DNA from: Rhizomonospora bruguierae
GTDB lineage: Bacteria; Actinomycetota; Actinomycetes; Mycobacteriales; Micromonosporaceae
NCBI RefSeq assembly: GCF_018397995.1
Contig: NZ_BBQH01000029.1
Coordinates: 40,255 to 104,254, forward strand
Reading direction: 5' to 3'
Length of the DNA stretch: 64,000 bases
The notes under the pieces were generated by a model. The model searched no databases and was not told the DNA's origin. It saw only the letters and a list, made by a program, of their open reading frames with translations. This document shows, in pieces, positions 26,855-36,833 of this stretch. Positions within the stretch are counted from its first letter, which is position 1. Each line of letters opens with the position of its first letter. The position numbers and the translations under genes are program-made.

Positions 26855-28227
26855 GTGCGCCCCACCTCCCGGCCGCGCGGCGCGCGGACCTTCACGCTGT
26901 TCGCCGTCTGCCTGCTCGCCCTCGGGACCACCGCGGCGTCGTGTGGCGACCAGCCGTCGGGCGTCTCGGTCGGCGCGGTGCAGCGCGGCGCGGTCGCGGA
27001 GATCGTGGACGCGCCGGCCTCGGTGACCGCGCGGGCGGCGGCGACGCTGACCGCACCGGCCGAGGGGACGCTGCGCTCGCTCCCGGTCGGCCCCGGGGAC
27101 CGGGTCCGCGCCGGCCAGATCGTCGCGGTGATCGACTCGCCGCCGGCCCGGGAGCGGCTGGCGCAGGCAAGCAAGGCGTTGGCGGCGGCGAAGCGGGCGT
27201 CCGGTGGCGTCGGCGGCGTGAACCTGACCGGCGCGAGCCGCCGCACCGACCGGGCGGCGCAGGAGGCGTTCGAGGCGGCGCGCGCGGCGGCGGGCCGCAT
27301 CGCCGACCCGGCCACTCGGGAGGCGCTGCTGAAGCAGGTGACGGTCGCCGAGCGGCAGTACGACGCCGCGGCCAGGGCGGCCGACGAGGCGATCCGGGCG
27401 GTGCAGCGCGGGGTCGCGGGCCTCTCGTCGGCGGTGGGCGCGCTCGGCGCCGCCCAGCGGATGCAGGCGCAGCAGGCGTACGACCTGGCGAAGTCCACGG
27501 TGGACGCGCTGACGCTGCGCGCGCCGATCGCGGGCGTCGTCCAGCTCGGCGGGGTGACCGGCGGCGCGCAGACCTCGCTCTCCGACCTGCTGAACGCGGC
27601 CGGCGCTGGCGGCGCGGTCCCCGGTCCGGCCCCGGCCGCGGCCGGCGGGGCGAGCGGCGGCGCGCCCCTGCCGGGCGTGGACGGCGCGGTGCCGGTGGGC
27701 GGCCAGGTCGGCGCCGGCACGGCGGTACTGACCATCGTGGACACCCGGGAGCTGGGTCTGCTCGCCGAGGTGGACGAGACCGACGTGCTCCTGGTCACGC
27801 CCGGCGCCACCGGGACGGTGGAACTGGACGCGGCCACCGGGGCCACGTACGAGACCCGGGTGCGCGCGGTGGACGTCCTGCCCACCCAGTCCAGCCGGGG
27901 CGGTGTGGCGTACAAGGTGCGGCTGACCCTGGGCCCCGGAAAGTACCCGGACGGCCGGGCCGCGCCGACGCCCCGGCCCGGCATGAGCGCGGTGGCGCAC
28001 CTGCGGGTGCGCGAGGCGGCGGACGCGGTGACCGTGCCGGCCGCGGCGGTGTTCAGCGCGGACGGCGGCGACGCGGTGTGGGCGGTCCGGGACGGCCGGG
28101 CGACCCGGGTGCCCGTCACGGTGGGCGTGCAGGGGCAGGACGTGGTCCAGATCCTCGCCGGGCTGGGCGCCGGCGAGCGGGTCGTGGTGCGCGGCGCCGA
28201 CCAGGTGCGCGACGGCCAGTCCCTGTC

Positions 28228-28231
<4 letters not shown>
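26855..28231 (+). CDS. efflux periplasmic adaptor-like lipoprotein (HlyD/MacA family)
   Basis: The 458-residue protein begins with a signal peptide ending in a lipobox-like TAASC (Cys30). It has a biotinyl-lipoyl-like half (TLTAPAEGTLRSLPVGPGDRV), an Ala-rich helical hairpin (about 100-215), the second lipoyl half (LRAPIAGVVQLGG) and beta-barrel domains. It is the adaptor partner of the downstream ATPase and FtsX-like permease, which overlap it. It is probably leaderless (TAGCAT at 26843-26848, six bases before GTG). It likely exports a compound or works on the cell envelope. Confidence 0.85.
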
Positions 28232-28895
<664 letters not shown>

Positions 28896-28899
<4 letters not shown>

Positions 28900-30080
28900 G
28901 GCTGGCCGAGGCGTGGCGGGTCGCGCTGGACGCGCTGCGGGCGAACCGGCTGCGCAGCCTGCTCACCATGCTCGGCGTGGTGATCGGCGTGGCGGCGGTC
29001 GTGGTCCTGGTGGCGATCGGCACCGGGACCAAGCGGAAGGTGGAGAGCCAGGTCGAGGGGCTCGGCTCGAACCTGCTGATCGTGGTGCCCGGCCAGGTGA
29101 CCCTCGGGTCGGCGCCGTCGGTCTCCCGCCTCTCGCTCGCCGACGTGGACGCCGTCTCGCGGGTGGTCGGGGACCGCAGCCGGGTGGCGGTCACGGTCGC
29201 GAGCGGCGAACTGGTCCGGGCCGGCAACCGGGAGCGCTTCGCCACCGTGCAGGGGGTGCTGGAGACCACCCCGGCGGTGTTCGTCCGCTCGCTCGGCCGC
29301 GGCTCTTACCTGACCCGGTCGGATGTGGACACCGGCCGCCGGGTCGCCGTGCTCGGCGCCGGTGTCGCCCGCGCGGTGTTCGGCGACCGGGACCCGATCG
29401 GCCAGCAGGTCACCATCGCCGGCGTCCGGTTCCGGGTGATCGGTGTGTTCGCCCCACTGGGGCAGAGCCTGGGCGTGGACCGGGACGGCGAGGTGCACAT
29501 CCCGGTCACCACCGCGCACCGGCTGTTCGGCACCACCCGCATCGACGGCATCGCGATCAAGGCGCCGGACCGGGAACGCATCAACCAACTGGGTGACCAG
29601 GTCGTCGCCACGCTGCGGGACCGGCACCCGGAGACCGAGTTCAGCGCGGTCACCCAGGAGCAGATCCTCGGCGTGCTCGGTGACATCCTCGGCGTGCTGA
29701 CCGGGGTGCTGGCCGCCATCGCGGGCATCTCGCTGCTGGTCGGCGGCGTCGGCGTCTCCAACATCATGCTGGTCTCGGTCCGCGAGCGGACCCGCGAGAT
29801 CGGCCTGCGCAAGGCGGTCGGCGCCCGGCCGCGCGACATCGGGGTGCAGTTTCTGCTTGAGGCGGTGCTGCTGACCTCGATCGGCGGGGCGGCCGGGATG
29901 GCGCTGGGGGTGGGCACCGCCCTGGTCGTCCAGGCCCTCTCGCCGATCCCGGCGGCGATCACCTGGTGGTCCCTGGCCCTGGCCTTCGGCGTTTCGGCCG
30001 CCGTCGGCATCGTCTTCGGGGTGGTACCCGCCCAGCGCGCCGGCCGGCTCGACCCGGTGGTCGCGCTGCGCAGCGAATGA
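28896..30080 (+). CDS. ABC transporter permease, MacB/FtsX type
   Basis: The 394-residue protein has an N-terminal membrane helix (LLTMLGVVIGVAAVVVLVAI), a MacB-type extracytoplasmic domain (about 50-265) and three C-terminal helices. It includes the conserved GGVGVSNIMLVSVRERTREIG and GLRKAVGARPRDI segments. With the upstream ATPase and adaptor it forms a mechanotransmission-type exporter. The length matches the family. Confidence 0.9.
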
Positions 30081-30262
30081 CCGGCCTACCGCCCCGACAC
30101 GCCCCGTCTGCTGCACCCCCTTTTGGGGTCAAGTGTGGTAAACGCCCCCCGGCGCGCTCAGTCGTCCCGCTACGGTACTGGCAACACACACGCGCGTTCG
30201 CGCGGCTTAGAACGCCGCGAACCCGGTCCGCACGCGCAACAGCAGAATGGGTTGGTGCAACC

Positions 30263-30472
30263 ATGACCGGAACACCCGGGGACACCCGGCTCGGTGAGGT
30301 CAGGTTCCTCACCGTCGGCGAGGTGGCGACGCTGATGCGGGTGTCGAAGATGACCGTCTACCGGCTCGTCCACTCCGGTGAGCTCACGGCCGTACGGGTA
30401 GGACGGTCCTTCCGGGTGCCGGAGCACGCGGTACACACGTATCTGCGGCAGGCGTTTCCCGAATCCGCGTGA
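30263..30472 (+). CDS. small MerR/excisionase-type helix-turn-helix protein
   Basis: The 69-residue protein is a single winged HTH of the excisionase/BldC-like group: FLTVGEVATLMRVSKMTVYRL then HSGELTAVRVGRSFRVP. A homologue (Rv0500A, from memory) occupies the same place just before bS22 and galE2 in mycobacteria, so it is a core regulator and not a phage excisionase. It is shorter and different in sequence from BldC itself. Targets are unknown. Confidence 0.82.
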   Translation: MTGTPGDTRLGEVRFLTVGEVATLMRVSKMTVYRLVHSGELTAVRVGRSFRVPEHAVHTYLRQAFPESA

Positions 30473-30691
30473 CCGTGACGGCACGTCCGCATGACGCGCC
30501 GGTGAGCCGACCCCGGCGAGCCGGCTGACCCTCCCGAGCACCTCGGTTTCCGCTCGACCGGGCCGGGCGGTTACCCTGGACGGCGACCGCGACCCGCGCG
30601 CCTCACGCGCGTGAGCAGGTCGCGAACCGCCGTTCATGATCGGGCCCGCCGCCGCGCGCCCGGGACACGTAGCAATCGAGAGGGCTGCCGT

Positions 30692-30793
30692 ATGGGCTCC
30701 GTGGTCAAGAAGCGCCGCAAGCGTATGGCGAAGAAGAAGCACCGCAAGCTGCTGCGCAAGACCCGCGTCCAGCGTCGCCGCCTCGGCAAGTGA
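30692..30793 (+). CDS. 30S ribosomal protein bS22 (AURKAIP1/COX24 domain)
   Basis: The 33-residue, highly basic peptide ([20 protein letters not shown]...) matches the actinobacterial AURKAIP1/COX24-domain protein identified as bS22 in mycobacterial ribosome structures, near the decoding centre. Two thirds of its residues are Lys or Arg. Genes this short are often missed; the neighbourhood (HTH gene upstream, GalE-like epimerase downstream) is the same as in mycobacteria. Confidence 0.9.
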   Translation: MGSVVKKRRKRMAKKKHRKLLRKTRVQRRRLGK

Positions 30794-30852
30794 TCCGGCC
30801 GCCCGGGTCGATCGGCCCGGGCGGTACACCGCGAATCGAAAGAGGGCGTCTC

Positions 30853-32046
30853 GTGCCCGCCGGCTCCGGTAGCGCCGCGCGCGGTGCGCCGGGTGGCGTG
30901 CCGCGGGTCGTCGTTGTCACCGGTGTGAGCCGGTTCATCGGCGCCCACGTCGCCGCCCGGCTCGCCGTCGATCCCCGGGTGGCCCGGGTGATCGGTCTGG
31001 ACGCCGCCGCGCCCCCGCCCGACCTGGCGGCCCTGCTCGGGGACGTCGATGTGATCCGGGTCGACCCGGGCAGCGGCACGTCCGTGCTCGCCGACCTGGG
31101 CGCGGAGGCGGTCGTGCACCTGGCGGTCGCGGCCCAGGCCGACCCCGGGGCCGGCGGCCGGGCGGTGCAGAAGGAACTGAACGTCATCGGCACCATGCAG
31201 GTGCTCGCCGCCTGCCAGCAGGCGGCCCGGCTGCGCAAGCTGGTGCTGCGCTCGTCCACGGCCGCGTACGGCGCGTCGTTCCGCGACCCGGCGGTGTTCA
31301 CCGAGGAGACCGAGCCGCGCGAGCTTCCCCGCGGCGGCTTCGCCCGGGACATCCTGGACATCGAGGGGTACCTGCGCGGCTTCCGGCGCCGCCGGCCGGA
31401 CGTGACCGCCACCGTGCTGCGCTTCGCGCCGCTGATCGGCCCCCGGGCCGACACCACGCTGAGCCGGTACTTCTCCCGGCCGGTGGTGCCCACCGTCCTC
31501 GGCCGGGACCCGAGGCTGCAGTTCGTGCACAGCGACGACGCCCTTGAGGTGCTGCACCGGGCGGTCATCGAGGAGCACCCGGGCACCTTCAACGTCGCCG
31601 GGGCCGGCGTGCTCACCCTCTCCCAGGCGATCCGCCGGGCCGGCCGGCTGGCGATGCCGGTGATCGAGCCGGGCCTGTCCGCCACCGCCGCGCTCGGGGC
31701 GAACGTCGGCCTGCGCAGCTTCGGCCTCGACCAGTTGGACCTGTTCGTGCACGGCCGAGTGGTGGACACCACCCGCCTGGTCACCGAGTTCGGCTTCACC
31801 CCGCGGACCACGGCCGAGGCGTTCGACGAGTTCATCCGCGGCCAGGGCGAGGCAACCCGGGTGCTGGACACCGAGCGGCTGGCCCGCGCCGAGCAGGCGG
31901 TCCTGGCCGGCATCCGCCAGGTCCGCGAGGCGGTGCGGGAGCACGCCGGCCAGGACCGCGAGTCGGCGCGGGAGCGCGCCCGCCAGGTCCGCGGGGCGGC
32001 GCGGGAGCACCCGGGCCAGGTCCGCGCGGGGCGGGAGGGCTCATGA
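30853..32046 (+). CDS. NAD-dependent epimerase/dehydratase (GalE2-like)
   Basis: The 397-residue protein is an extended SDR with VVVTGVSRFIGAHVAARL at the N-terminus, but the usual YxxxK is not evident, the region reading AAYGASF and later DILDIEGYLRG. A C-terminal tail of ~60 residues is rich in Arg/Glu/Gln/Ala with repeats of the type REHxGQxR. GTG at 30853 follows GAAAGAGGG. It overlaps the acyltransferase by four bases. Substrates are unknown; mycobacterial GalE2 is the positional homologue. Confidence 0.75.
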   Translation: MPAGSGSAARGAPGGVPRVVVVTGVSRFIGAHVAARLAVDPRVARVIGLDAAAPPPDLAALLGDVDVIRVDPGSGTSVLADLGAEAVVHLAVAAQADPGAGGRAVQKELNVIGTMQVLAACQQAARLRKLVLRSSTAAYGASFRDPAVFTEETEPRELPRGGFARDILDIEGYLRGFRRRRPDVTATVLRFAPLIGPRADTTLSRYFSRPVVPTVLGRDPRLQFVHSDDALEVLHRAVIEEHPGTFNVAGAGVLTLSQAIRRAGRLAMPVIEPGLSATAALGANVGLRSFGLDQLDLFVHGRVVDTTRLVTEFGFTPRTTAEAFDEFIRGQGEATRVLDTERLARAEQAVLAGIRQVREAVREHAGQDRESARERARQVRGAAREHPGQVRAGREGS

Positions 32047-33005
32047 GCGCCGGCGGGTTCGCGGTGCCGCCGCCGGAGGACGCCGGCGACCTGGAGCGCC
32101 CGGCGCGCCGCAACGGCCACCCGGTGCCGCCGCCCGCCGAGCCCGCCGTGCCGGACCGCCCCGGCGACGCGTGGGACCGGCGGGTCGCCGCCGGCCTGGC
32201 GTTCCTGCGCCAGCGCCTGTCCGGCCAGTACGAGGTCGACGAGTTCGGCTTCGACCGGGAACTGACCGAGCGGGTGTTCCAGCCGGCGCTGAGCCGGATC
32301 TTCCACGGCTGGTTCCGTACCGAGGTCACCGGCGCCGCGCACCTGCCCGCCGGGGGCCCCGCGCTGATCGTGGGCAACCACAGCGGCACCCTCGCCCTGG
32401 ACGCGCTGATGCTCTCGGTCGCCGTGCACGAGCACACGGACCCGGGGCGGCACCTGCGGCTGCTCGGCGCGGACCTGGTGTTCCGGATGCCGTTCGTCTC
32501 CGAACTGGCCCGCAAGTCCGGCGGCACCGTCGCCTGCAACCCGGACGCCGAGCGGCTGATGTGCGGCGGCGAACTGGTCGGCGTGTTCCCCGAGGGCTTC
32601 AAGGGCGTCGGGAAGCACTTCTCCCAGCGGTACAAGCTCCAGCGCTTCGGCCGGGGCGGCTTCGTCTCGGCGGCCCTGCGCACCGGCACGCCGATCATTC
32701 CGGCCGCCATCGTCGGCGCCGAGGAGATCTACCCGATGCTGGCCGACATCAAGCCGCTGGCCCGCCTGCTCGGCGCCCCGTACTTCCCGGTCACCCCGAC
32801 GTTCCCCGCGCTCGGCCCGCTCGGGCTGATCCCGCTGCCGAGCAAGTGGCTGATCGAGTTCGGCGAGCCCATCCGCACCGCCGACCTGGTCGACTCGGCC
32901 GACGACCCGCTGGTCGTCTTCAACCTGGCCGACCAGGTCCGGGAGACCATCCAGCAGACCCTGCACCGGCTCCTGGAGCGCCGCCCGGACCCGTTCGCCA
33001 AGTAG
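32043..33005 (+). CDS. lysophospholipid acyltransferase family protein
   Basis: The 320-residue protein belongs to the PlsC/LPLAT superfamily. The catalytic block reads NHSGTLALDALM, with six residues between His and Asp (variant of H-x4-D), followed by FPEGFKGVGK and AIVGAEEIYPML. This is the MGAT-like subgroup seen after galE2 in mycobacteria. It probably acylates a glycerolipid at the membrane. It has no clear membrane helix and is coupled to the epimerase gene by an ATGA overlap. Confidence 0.83.
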   Translation: MSAGGFAVPPPEDAGDLERPARRNGHPVPPPAEPAVPDRPGDAWDRRVAAGLAFLRQRLSGQYEVDEFGFDRELTERVFQPALSRIFHGWFRTEVTGAAHLPAGGPALIVGNHSGTLALDALMLSVAVHEHTDPGRHLRLLGADLVFRMPFVSELARKSGGTVACNPDAERLMCGGELVGVFPEGFKGVGKHFSQRYKLQRFGRGGFVSAALRTGTPIIPAAIVGAEEIYPMLADIKPLARLLGAPYFPVTPTFPALGPLGLIPLPSKWLIEFGEPIRTADLVDSADDPLVVFNLADQVRETIQQTLHRLLERRPDPFAK

Positions 33006-33024
33006 GTCGGGCTGGCCAGGTAGG

Positions 33025-33933
33025 TCAGGCCGGTGGGGTGCGGCGGCGGCGCAGGGCGAGGCCGGCGAGGACGGCGCCGGTGAGGGCGCCGGCGGCCAGG
33101 GCGGTCGGGGCGGCGACCTTGGCGGCCTTGCGGCCGGTGCGGAAGTCGCGGACCTCCCACCCCCGCTCGCGCGCCTCGCGGCGCAGGCCGGCGTCCGGGT
33201 TCACGGCGACGGCGTGCCCGACGGCGGAGAGCATGGGCAGGTCGTTGCTGGAGTCGCTGTACGCGGTGCAGCGGGCGAGGTCCAGGCCCTCGGCGACGGC
33301 GAGCTGGCGGATCGCGTCGGCCTTGGCGGGGCCGTGCATGAGGTCGCCGGCCAGACGGCCGGTGTAGACGCCGTCGCGGACCTCGGCGACGGTGCCGAGC
33401 GCACCGGTCAGGTCGAGGCGCTGGGCGATCACCCGGCCGAGTTCGACCGGGGCGGCGGTGACCAGCCAGACCCGCTGGCCGGCGTCCAGGTGGAGCTGGG
33501 CGAGGGCGCGGGTGCCGGACCAGATGCGCTCGGCCATCAGCTCGTCGAAGATCTCCTCGCTGAGCCGTTCCAGGTCGGCCACCTGCCAGCCCTCGACGAA
33601 GGCGAGCGCCGCCTCCCGGGCGCTGGTCATGTGGCCGGAGTGCTCGGCGGCGACCACCCGGAACCGCAGCTGCTGCCAGCCGAAGCGGAGCAGGTCACCG
33701 GTGGTGAAGTAGTTGCGGGCGGCCAGGCCGCGGGCCAGCCAGTAGATCGACGCGCCCTGCATCATGGTGTTGTCGACATCGAAGAACGCGGCGGTCGAGG
33801 TGTCCGGCGGGAGCTTCAGGGCGGCCTCGAAGTCGCGGGCCGCCTCGGTGGTGGCCCAGCCGGCGGTGTGCCCCTCGGCGTCGGTCTGGACGGTCAGCGA
33901 CCGCCCCGCCGGCTGCCTGCGGCTAAGGGCCAC
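33025..33933 (-). CDS. HAD-IB family hydrolase (SerB1-like phosphatase)
   Basis: The 302-residue protein has HAD motif [10 protein letters not shown], motif II VTAAP, a Lys in GPAKADAI and motif [14 protein letters not shown]. It is the subfamily that includes SerB-like phosphatases and bifunctional acyltransferase fusions. A hydrophobic, alanine-rich segment and basic tail at the C-terminus may be a membrane anchor. GTG at 33933 is set by GAGGAGG (33941-33947) seven bases upstream. Substrate unknown; phosphoserine is possible but unproven. Confidence 0.85.
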   Translation of the reverse strand: MALSRRQPAGRSLTVQTDAEGHTAGWATTEAARDFEAALKLPPDTSTAAFFDVDNTMMQGASIYWLARGLAARNYFTTGDLLRFGWQQLRFRVVAAEHSGHMTSAREAALAFVEGWQVADLERLSEEIFDELMAERIWSGTRALAQLHLDAGQRVWLVTAAPVELGRVIAQRLDLTGALGTVAEVRDGVYTGRLAGDLMHGPAKADAIRQLAVAEGLDLARCTAYSDSSNDLPMLSAVGHAVAVNPDAGLRREARERGWEVRDFRTGRKAAKVAAPTALAAGALTGAVLAGLALRRRRTPPA

Positions 33934-34075
33934 GCCGAACCTCCTCTCTCCGGCACCGCCCCGGCGGCGCCCCCGTCTGACGAAGCGTATCCGTGTCGGA
34001 CGAGCGCCGCCGAAGATCGACTCCCCCACGCGCGAGGGGCCCGGCGCGTCGCCGGGCCCCGAGTACTCGCGTACC

Positions 34076-35257
34076 TCAGCCGCCGCCGAGCAGGTCGCCC
34101 AGGATGCGGCCGACCTGGTCGAGCAGCCCCCCGCCGCTGGATCCGGTGGGTGACTCGCTGGGCTCCACCGGGGATTCGGTGGCGGTGGCACCGACGGTCG
34201 GCGAGGCGCTGCCCTGGGTGGGTGTGCCCGGGGCGGACGTCCGCTCGGGCTGGGTGCCCCCGCGGGACTCCTCGGCGGGCGGCTGTACGCCCTGCCGACC
34301 CGGGGCGTTGGTGGGGGAGCTGTCCCGGTCCGAAGCGACGACGCCGCAGGTGCGTGGCAGCGGGCCGAGCGAGTCGGTGTTGGCGTCGGGGCTGGCCCCG
34401 CAGGCCAGCGTGCGGCGCAGCGCGTCGACCCGGACCCGGACGTCCTCCAGCAGGGTGCGGGACTCGATCGCCCGCTGGCGATCCTCGCCGTCGGCGCGGG
34501 TGACGAGCTTCGCCACGCCGGCCTGCTGGCCGGTGAGGAACGCGTCGAGGGACCGCAGCGGCCCGTCGTCCCGCCGGGAGGCGGCGGCCGTGGTGAGCAG
34601 CTTCACCCCGGAGCGGGTGTCCGAGTCCATGTCGGCGAGCAGGGTGGGCAGCGTGGCGCCGGCGGTGTTCGCCGCGCTGGCCTCGGTCAGCCGGGTGCGG
34701 GCGAAGTCCAGGTGGAGTTGGCCGCGGTTGACGTCGGAGCTGGCCAGCGCGAGCTGGGCCCGCTCGGTGCTCCGCTTGACCCCGTACAGGGCGTCGCCGG
34801 GCTGGGCGTCCTCGCTGGCGGTGGAGATGCCGGAGACGGCGATGGCGCCGACCGCGACGCCGGCGAGGATCGCCCCCCGGGTCCGCAGTCGCCGCCCGCG
34901 CACGGACAGCCCGCCGCCCTCGACGGTCCGCTGACCGGCCCGGGGGCCGAACCGGGCCAGGGCGGAGACGCTGGCGGCCTTGGTGGCCGGCTCGGGCTCG
35001 GCGGCCACGGCGGTCACGCCGATGCCGTCACGCTCCGCGGTGGCCAGCAGCATGGCCCGCAGGCCGGCCTTGAAATCCGGGTCGATCTCGGTGTCGACGG
35101 ATGGGCGCAGCGCGGCGGTCCGGTGACTCAGGGTGACGAGCTGGCCGACTTCCGTATCGATCCGGGAGCGGGTGTGGTGACGGCGCCCGCCGTTGGCCTC
35201 GTCGAGCAGTTGCGCGAAGCGCTCGGCGCGCCAGCGGAAAAACGTCGCAGTAGTCAC
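34076..35257 (-). CDS. rsbN: DUF5667 protein, probable anti-sigma factor RsbN
   Basis: The 393-residue protein lies directly downstream of the BldN-type sigma gene, where Streptomyces encodes the membrane anti-sigma factor RsbN. Its N-terminal ~120 residues are cytoplasmic, followed by a membrane helix (about 127-150, [15 protein letters not shown]), a DUF5667 helical domain ([19 protein letters not shown]) and a Ser/Thr/Pro-rich extracellular tail. GTG at 35257 is preferred because a G-rich site lies about eight bases upstream. It should hold the sigma factor at the membrane. Assignment rests on position and topology. Confidence 0.7.
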   Translation of the reverse strand: MTTATFFRWRAERFAQLLDEANGGRRHHTRSRIDTEVGQLVTLSHRTAALRPSVDTEIDPDFKAGLRAMLLATAERDGIGVTAVAAEPEPATKAASVSALARFGPRAGQRTVEGGGLSVRGRRLRTRGAILAGVAVGAIAVSGISTASEDAQPGDALYGVKRSTERAQLALASSDVNRGQLHLDFARTRLTEASAANTAGATLPTLLADMDSDTRSGVKLLTTAAASRRDDGPLRSLDAFLTGQQAGVAKLVTRADGEDRQRAIESRTLLEDVRVRVDALRRTLACGASPDANTDSLGPLPRTCGVVASDRDSSPTNAPGRQGVQPPAEESRGGTQPERTSAPGTPTQGSASPTVGATATESPVEPSESPTGSSGGGLLDQVGRILGDLLGGG

Positions 35258-35384
35258 CGTGGGCACCCCCCTTCGCTGGTCACGACCCTCGGGTCGGCGA
35301 CCGTTGGTCGCACCCGGACAAACGCCCGGTGGGGACGCCGGGTTACGGGTCCCCCCGGCACACGGCTACGAAGAGTGAAGGCGG

Positions 35385-36383
35385 TCACGCTGCCCCCGGG
35401 CCCGGCTTGAACCCCTCCGGCAGCAGCCGGGCCAGCGCCCGGACCGCCCGGTACTGGAGCGCCTTGATCGCGCCCTCGTTCTTCCCCATCGCCTGCGCGG
35501 TCTCGGCCACCGAGAAGCCCTGCAGGAACCGCAGCACGATGCACTCCTGCTGCTCCGGGTTGAGCTGCTTGACCGCGGTCAGCAGGGCGACGTTGGTGAT
35601 GTGGTCGACGACGGCCGCCTCCGGGCTGCCCTCGGGGCCCCGGTCCTCCCGGTCGGCGTCCAGCACGTCCCCGGTGGTGACCTCCAGCCGGTACCGGCCG
35701 GACTTGAAGTGGTCGGCGACCAGGTTCCGGGCGATCGTGACCAGCCAGGCGCCCAGGTCCCGCCCCTGCCAGGTGAAGCTGCCGATCCGCTTCAGCGCGC
35801 GCAGGAAGGTGTCGGACGTCAGGTCCTCGGCCAGTTGCCGGTTGCCGACCCGGAAGTAGACGAACCGGAACACGGTGTCCACATACCGGTCGTAGATCAG
35901 CCCGAACGCCTCGGCCTCGCCCGCCTGCGCCCGCTCCACCAACGCCCACACCTCGGCGGCGGCGTCGGACGGGTCTGGCCGGCTGGGGTACCGCGGCTCG
36001 CCGGACGGCGCCGGCGGCTGCTTGGGCAGTTGCTGGGTCGCGGTGTCGTCCGCGCTGACCGGGGGCCGGAGGATGACGACGGTGTCGTCCTCGGCGCCCT
36101 GCGCCCGGCCGGGCTGCGTCGGCATCGGCGGCCGGGGCGGGGACGCGACCCGGCCACCGAGCGGCTTGGCGTTGCCGCCGGGGGTGTGCCGGCTGGGGCC
36201 CTCGTTGGTGGGCGGGCGGGTCCGGGTCCGGTCCACGCCGCCGTCGCCCCGGACGGCGAGGCTGACCACCTCGCGCAGTTCGTCGCGCAGCAGGGCCAGC
36301 CCGCCGGCGAGGGCCTCGCGCGCCGCGAGCACCTCGCGGCTGACCAGTTGGGAGTTGCTGTAGACGTATGAAGCCGCGGTCAC
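35385..36383 (-). CDS. bldN: ECF sigma factor of the BldN type
   Basis: The 332-residue protein has sigma2 at about 157-222 (FGLIYDRYVDTVFRFVYFRV ... LAEDLTSDTFLRA) and sigma4 at about 265-320 (LNPEQQECIVLRFLQGFS, VAETAQAMGKNEGAIKALQ). In front lies a ~145-residue Pro-rich extension. Streptomyces BldN is made with a shorter pro-sequence (about 86 residues) that is cleaved off, and controls aerial growth genes; here the extension is longer. GGAGGAGGGG precedes the GTG. The rsbN-like gene follows. Functional equivalence to BldN is inferred from context and architecture. Confidence 0.75.
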   Translation of the reverse strand: MTAASYVYSNSQLVSREVLAAREALAGGLALLRDELREVVSLAVRGDGGVDRTRTRPPTNEGPSRHTPGGNAKPLGGRVASPPRPPMPTQPGRAQGAEDDTVVILRPPVSADDTATQQLPKQPPAPSGEPRYPSRPDPSDAAAEVWALVERAQAGEAEAFGLIYDRYVDTVFRFVYFRVGNRQLAEDLTSDTFLRALKRIGSFTWQGRDLGAWLVTIARNLVADHFKSGRYRLEVTTGDVLDADREDRGPEGSPEAAVVDHITNVALLTAVKQLNPEQQECIVLRFLQGFSVAETAQAMGKNEGAIKALQYRAVRALARLLPEGFKPGPGAA

Positions 36384-36833
36384 TACCCCTCCTCCGCATA
36401 CCCGCGCAGCAATGCACCAGCGTGATCCGGCTGCGGGGCCGGTCCCGCGCGCCCGTCCGGGTACCGGATGGGCGACGCCGGTTGCCGACGCTCGCCCTGC
36501 AGGGGCGGGTGCGGTGCTTGCACGGGCACAGCGGCCTCCTCGGGGTGAGGGGTGTCGACTCGCGGCAATGAGGCGAGCCGACCCGGACGATCATAGGGCC
36601 AACCTCACCCACATGTGTGGAGTCCGTTACAGAGAGAAGTATTGTTTGTCGTGATGCACGGACTGTGTCGCACAGGTTGTGCGCTGTCACCTGACGTGTT
36701 GGCCGGTCGATGTGGACTGCCGGCGCCGCGACACGCGGGATCGGCGTGCCGTCGCGCCAGCCGGGGGGCTCATTCCCCGTTCATGCGCGAGTTAAGGACA
36801 CGATTTCATCTCGGTATCGTTTCCGCCCGATGA
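36384..36833. other. 450-bp intergenic region between bldN and an acyl-CoA ligase gene
   Basis: No convincing gene is present. The region is less GC-rich around 36620-36670. A minus-strand TGTAAC (36626-36631) followed 15 bases later by GGGTGA (36605-36610) loosely resembles an ECF promoter and could serve bldN. A plus-strand TATCGT (36815-36820) could be the -10 box of the ligase gene. Both are weak. No hairpin stands out. Confidence 0.4.

Noticed and set aside
30115..30129. ACCCC-CTTTT-GGGGT hairpin after the exporter permease
   Set aside because: A five-base stem is too short to call a terminator in GC-rich DNA.
30263..30472. Excisionase-type HTH as a sign of a prophage or integrative element
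   Set aside because: No integrase or att-like repeats nearby, and the gene sits in a conserved core neighbourhood beside bS22.
34712..35410. 232-codon plus-strand frame opposite the RsbN-like gene
   Set aside because: Gly/Gln/Val-rich shadow composition; the minus-strand gene has a membrane helix and domain.
36605..36631. Candidate ECF promoter for bldN
   Set aside because: Only partial match in both boxes and a 215-base leader; mentioned in the intergenic entry but not claimed as a feature.
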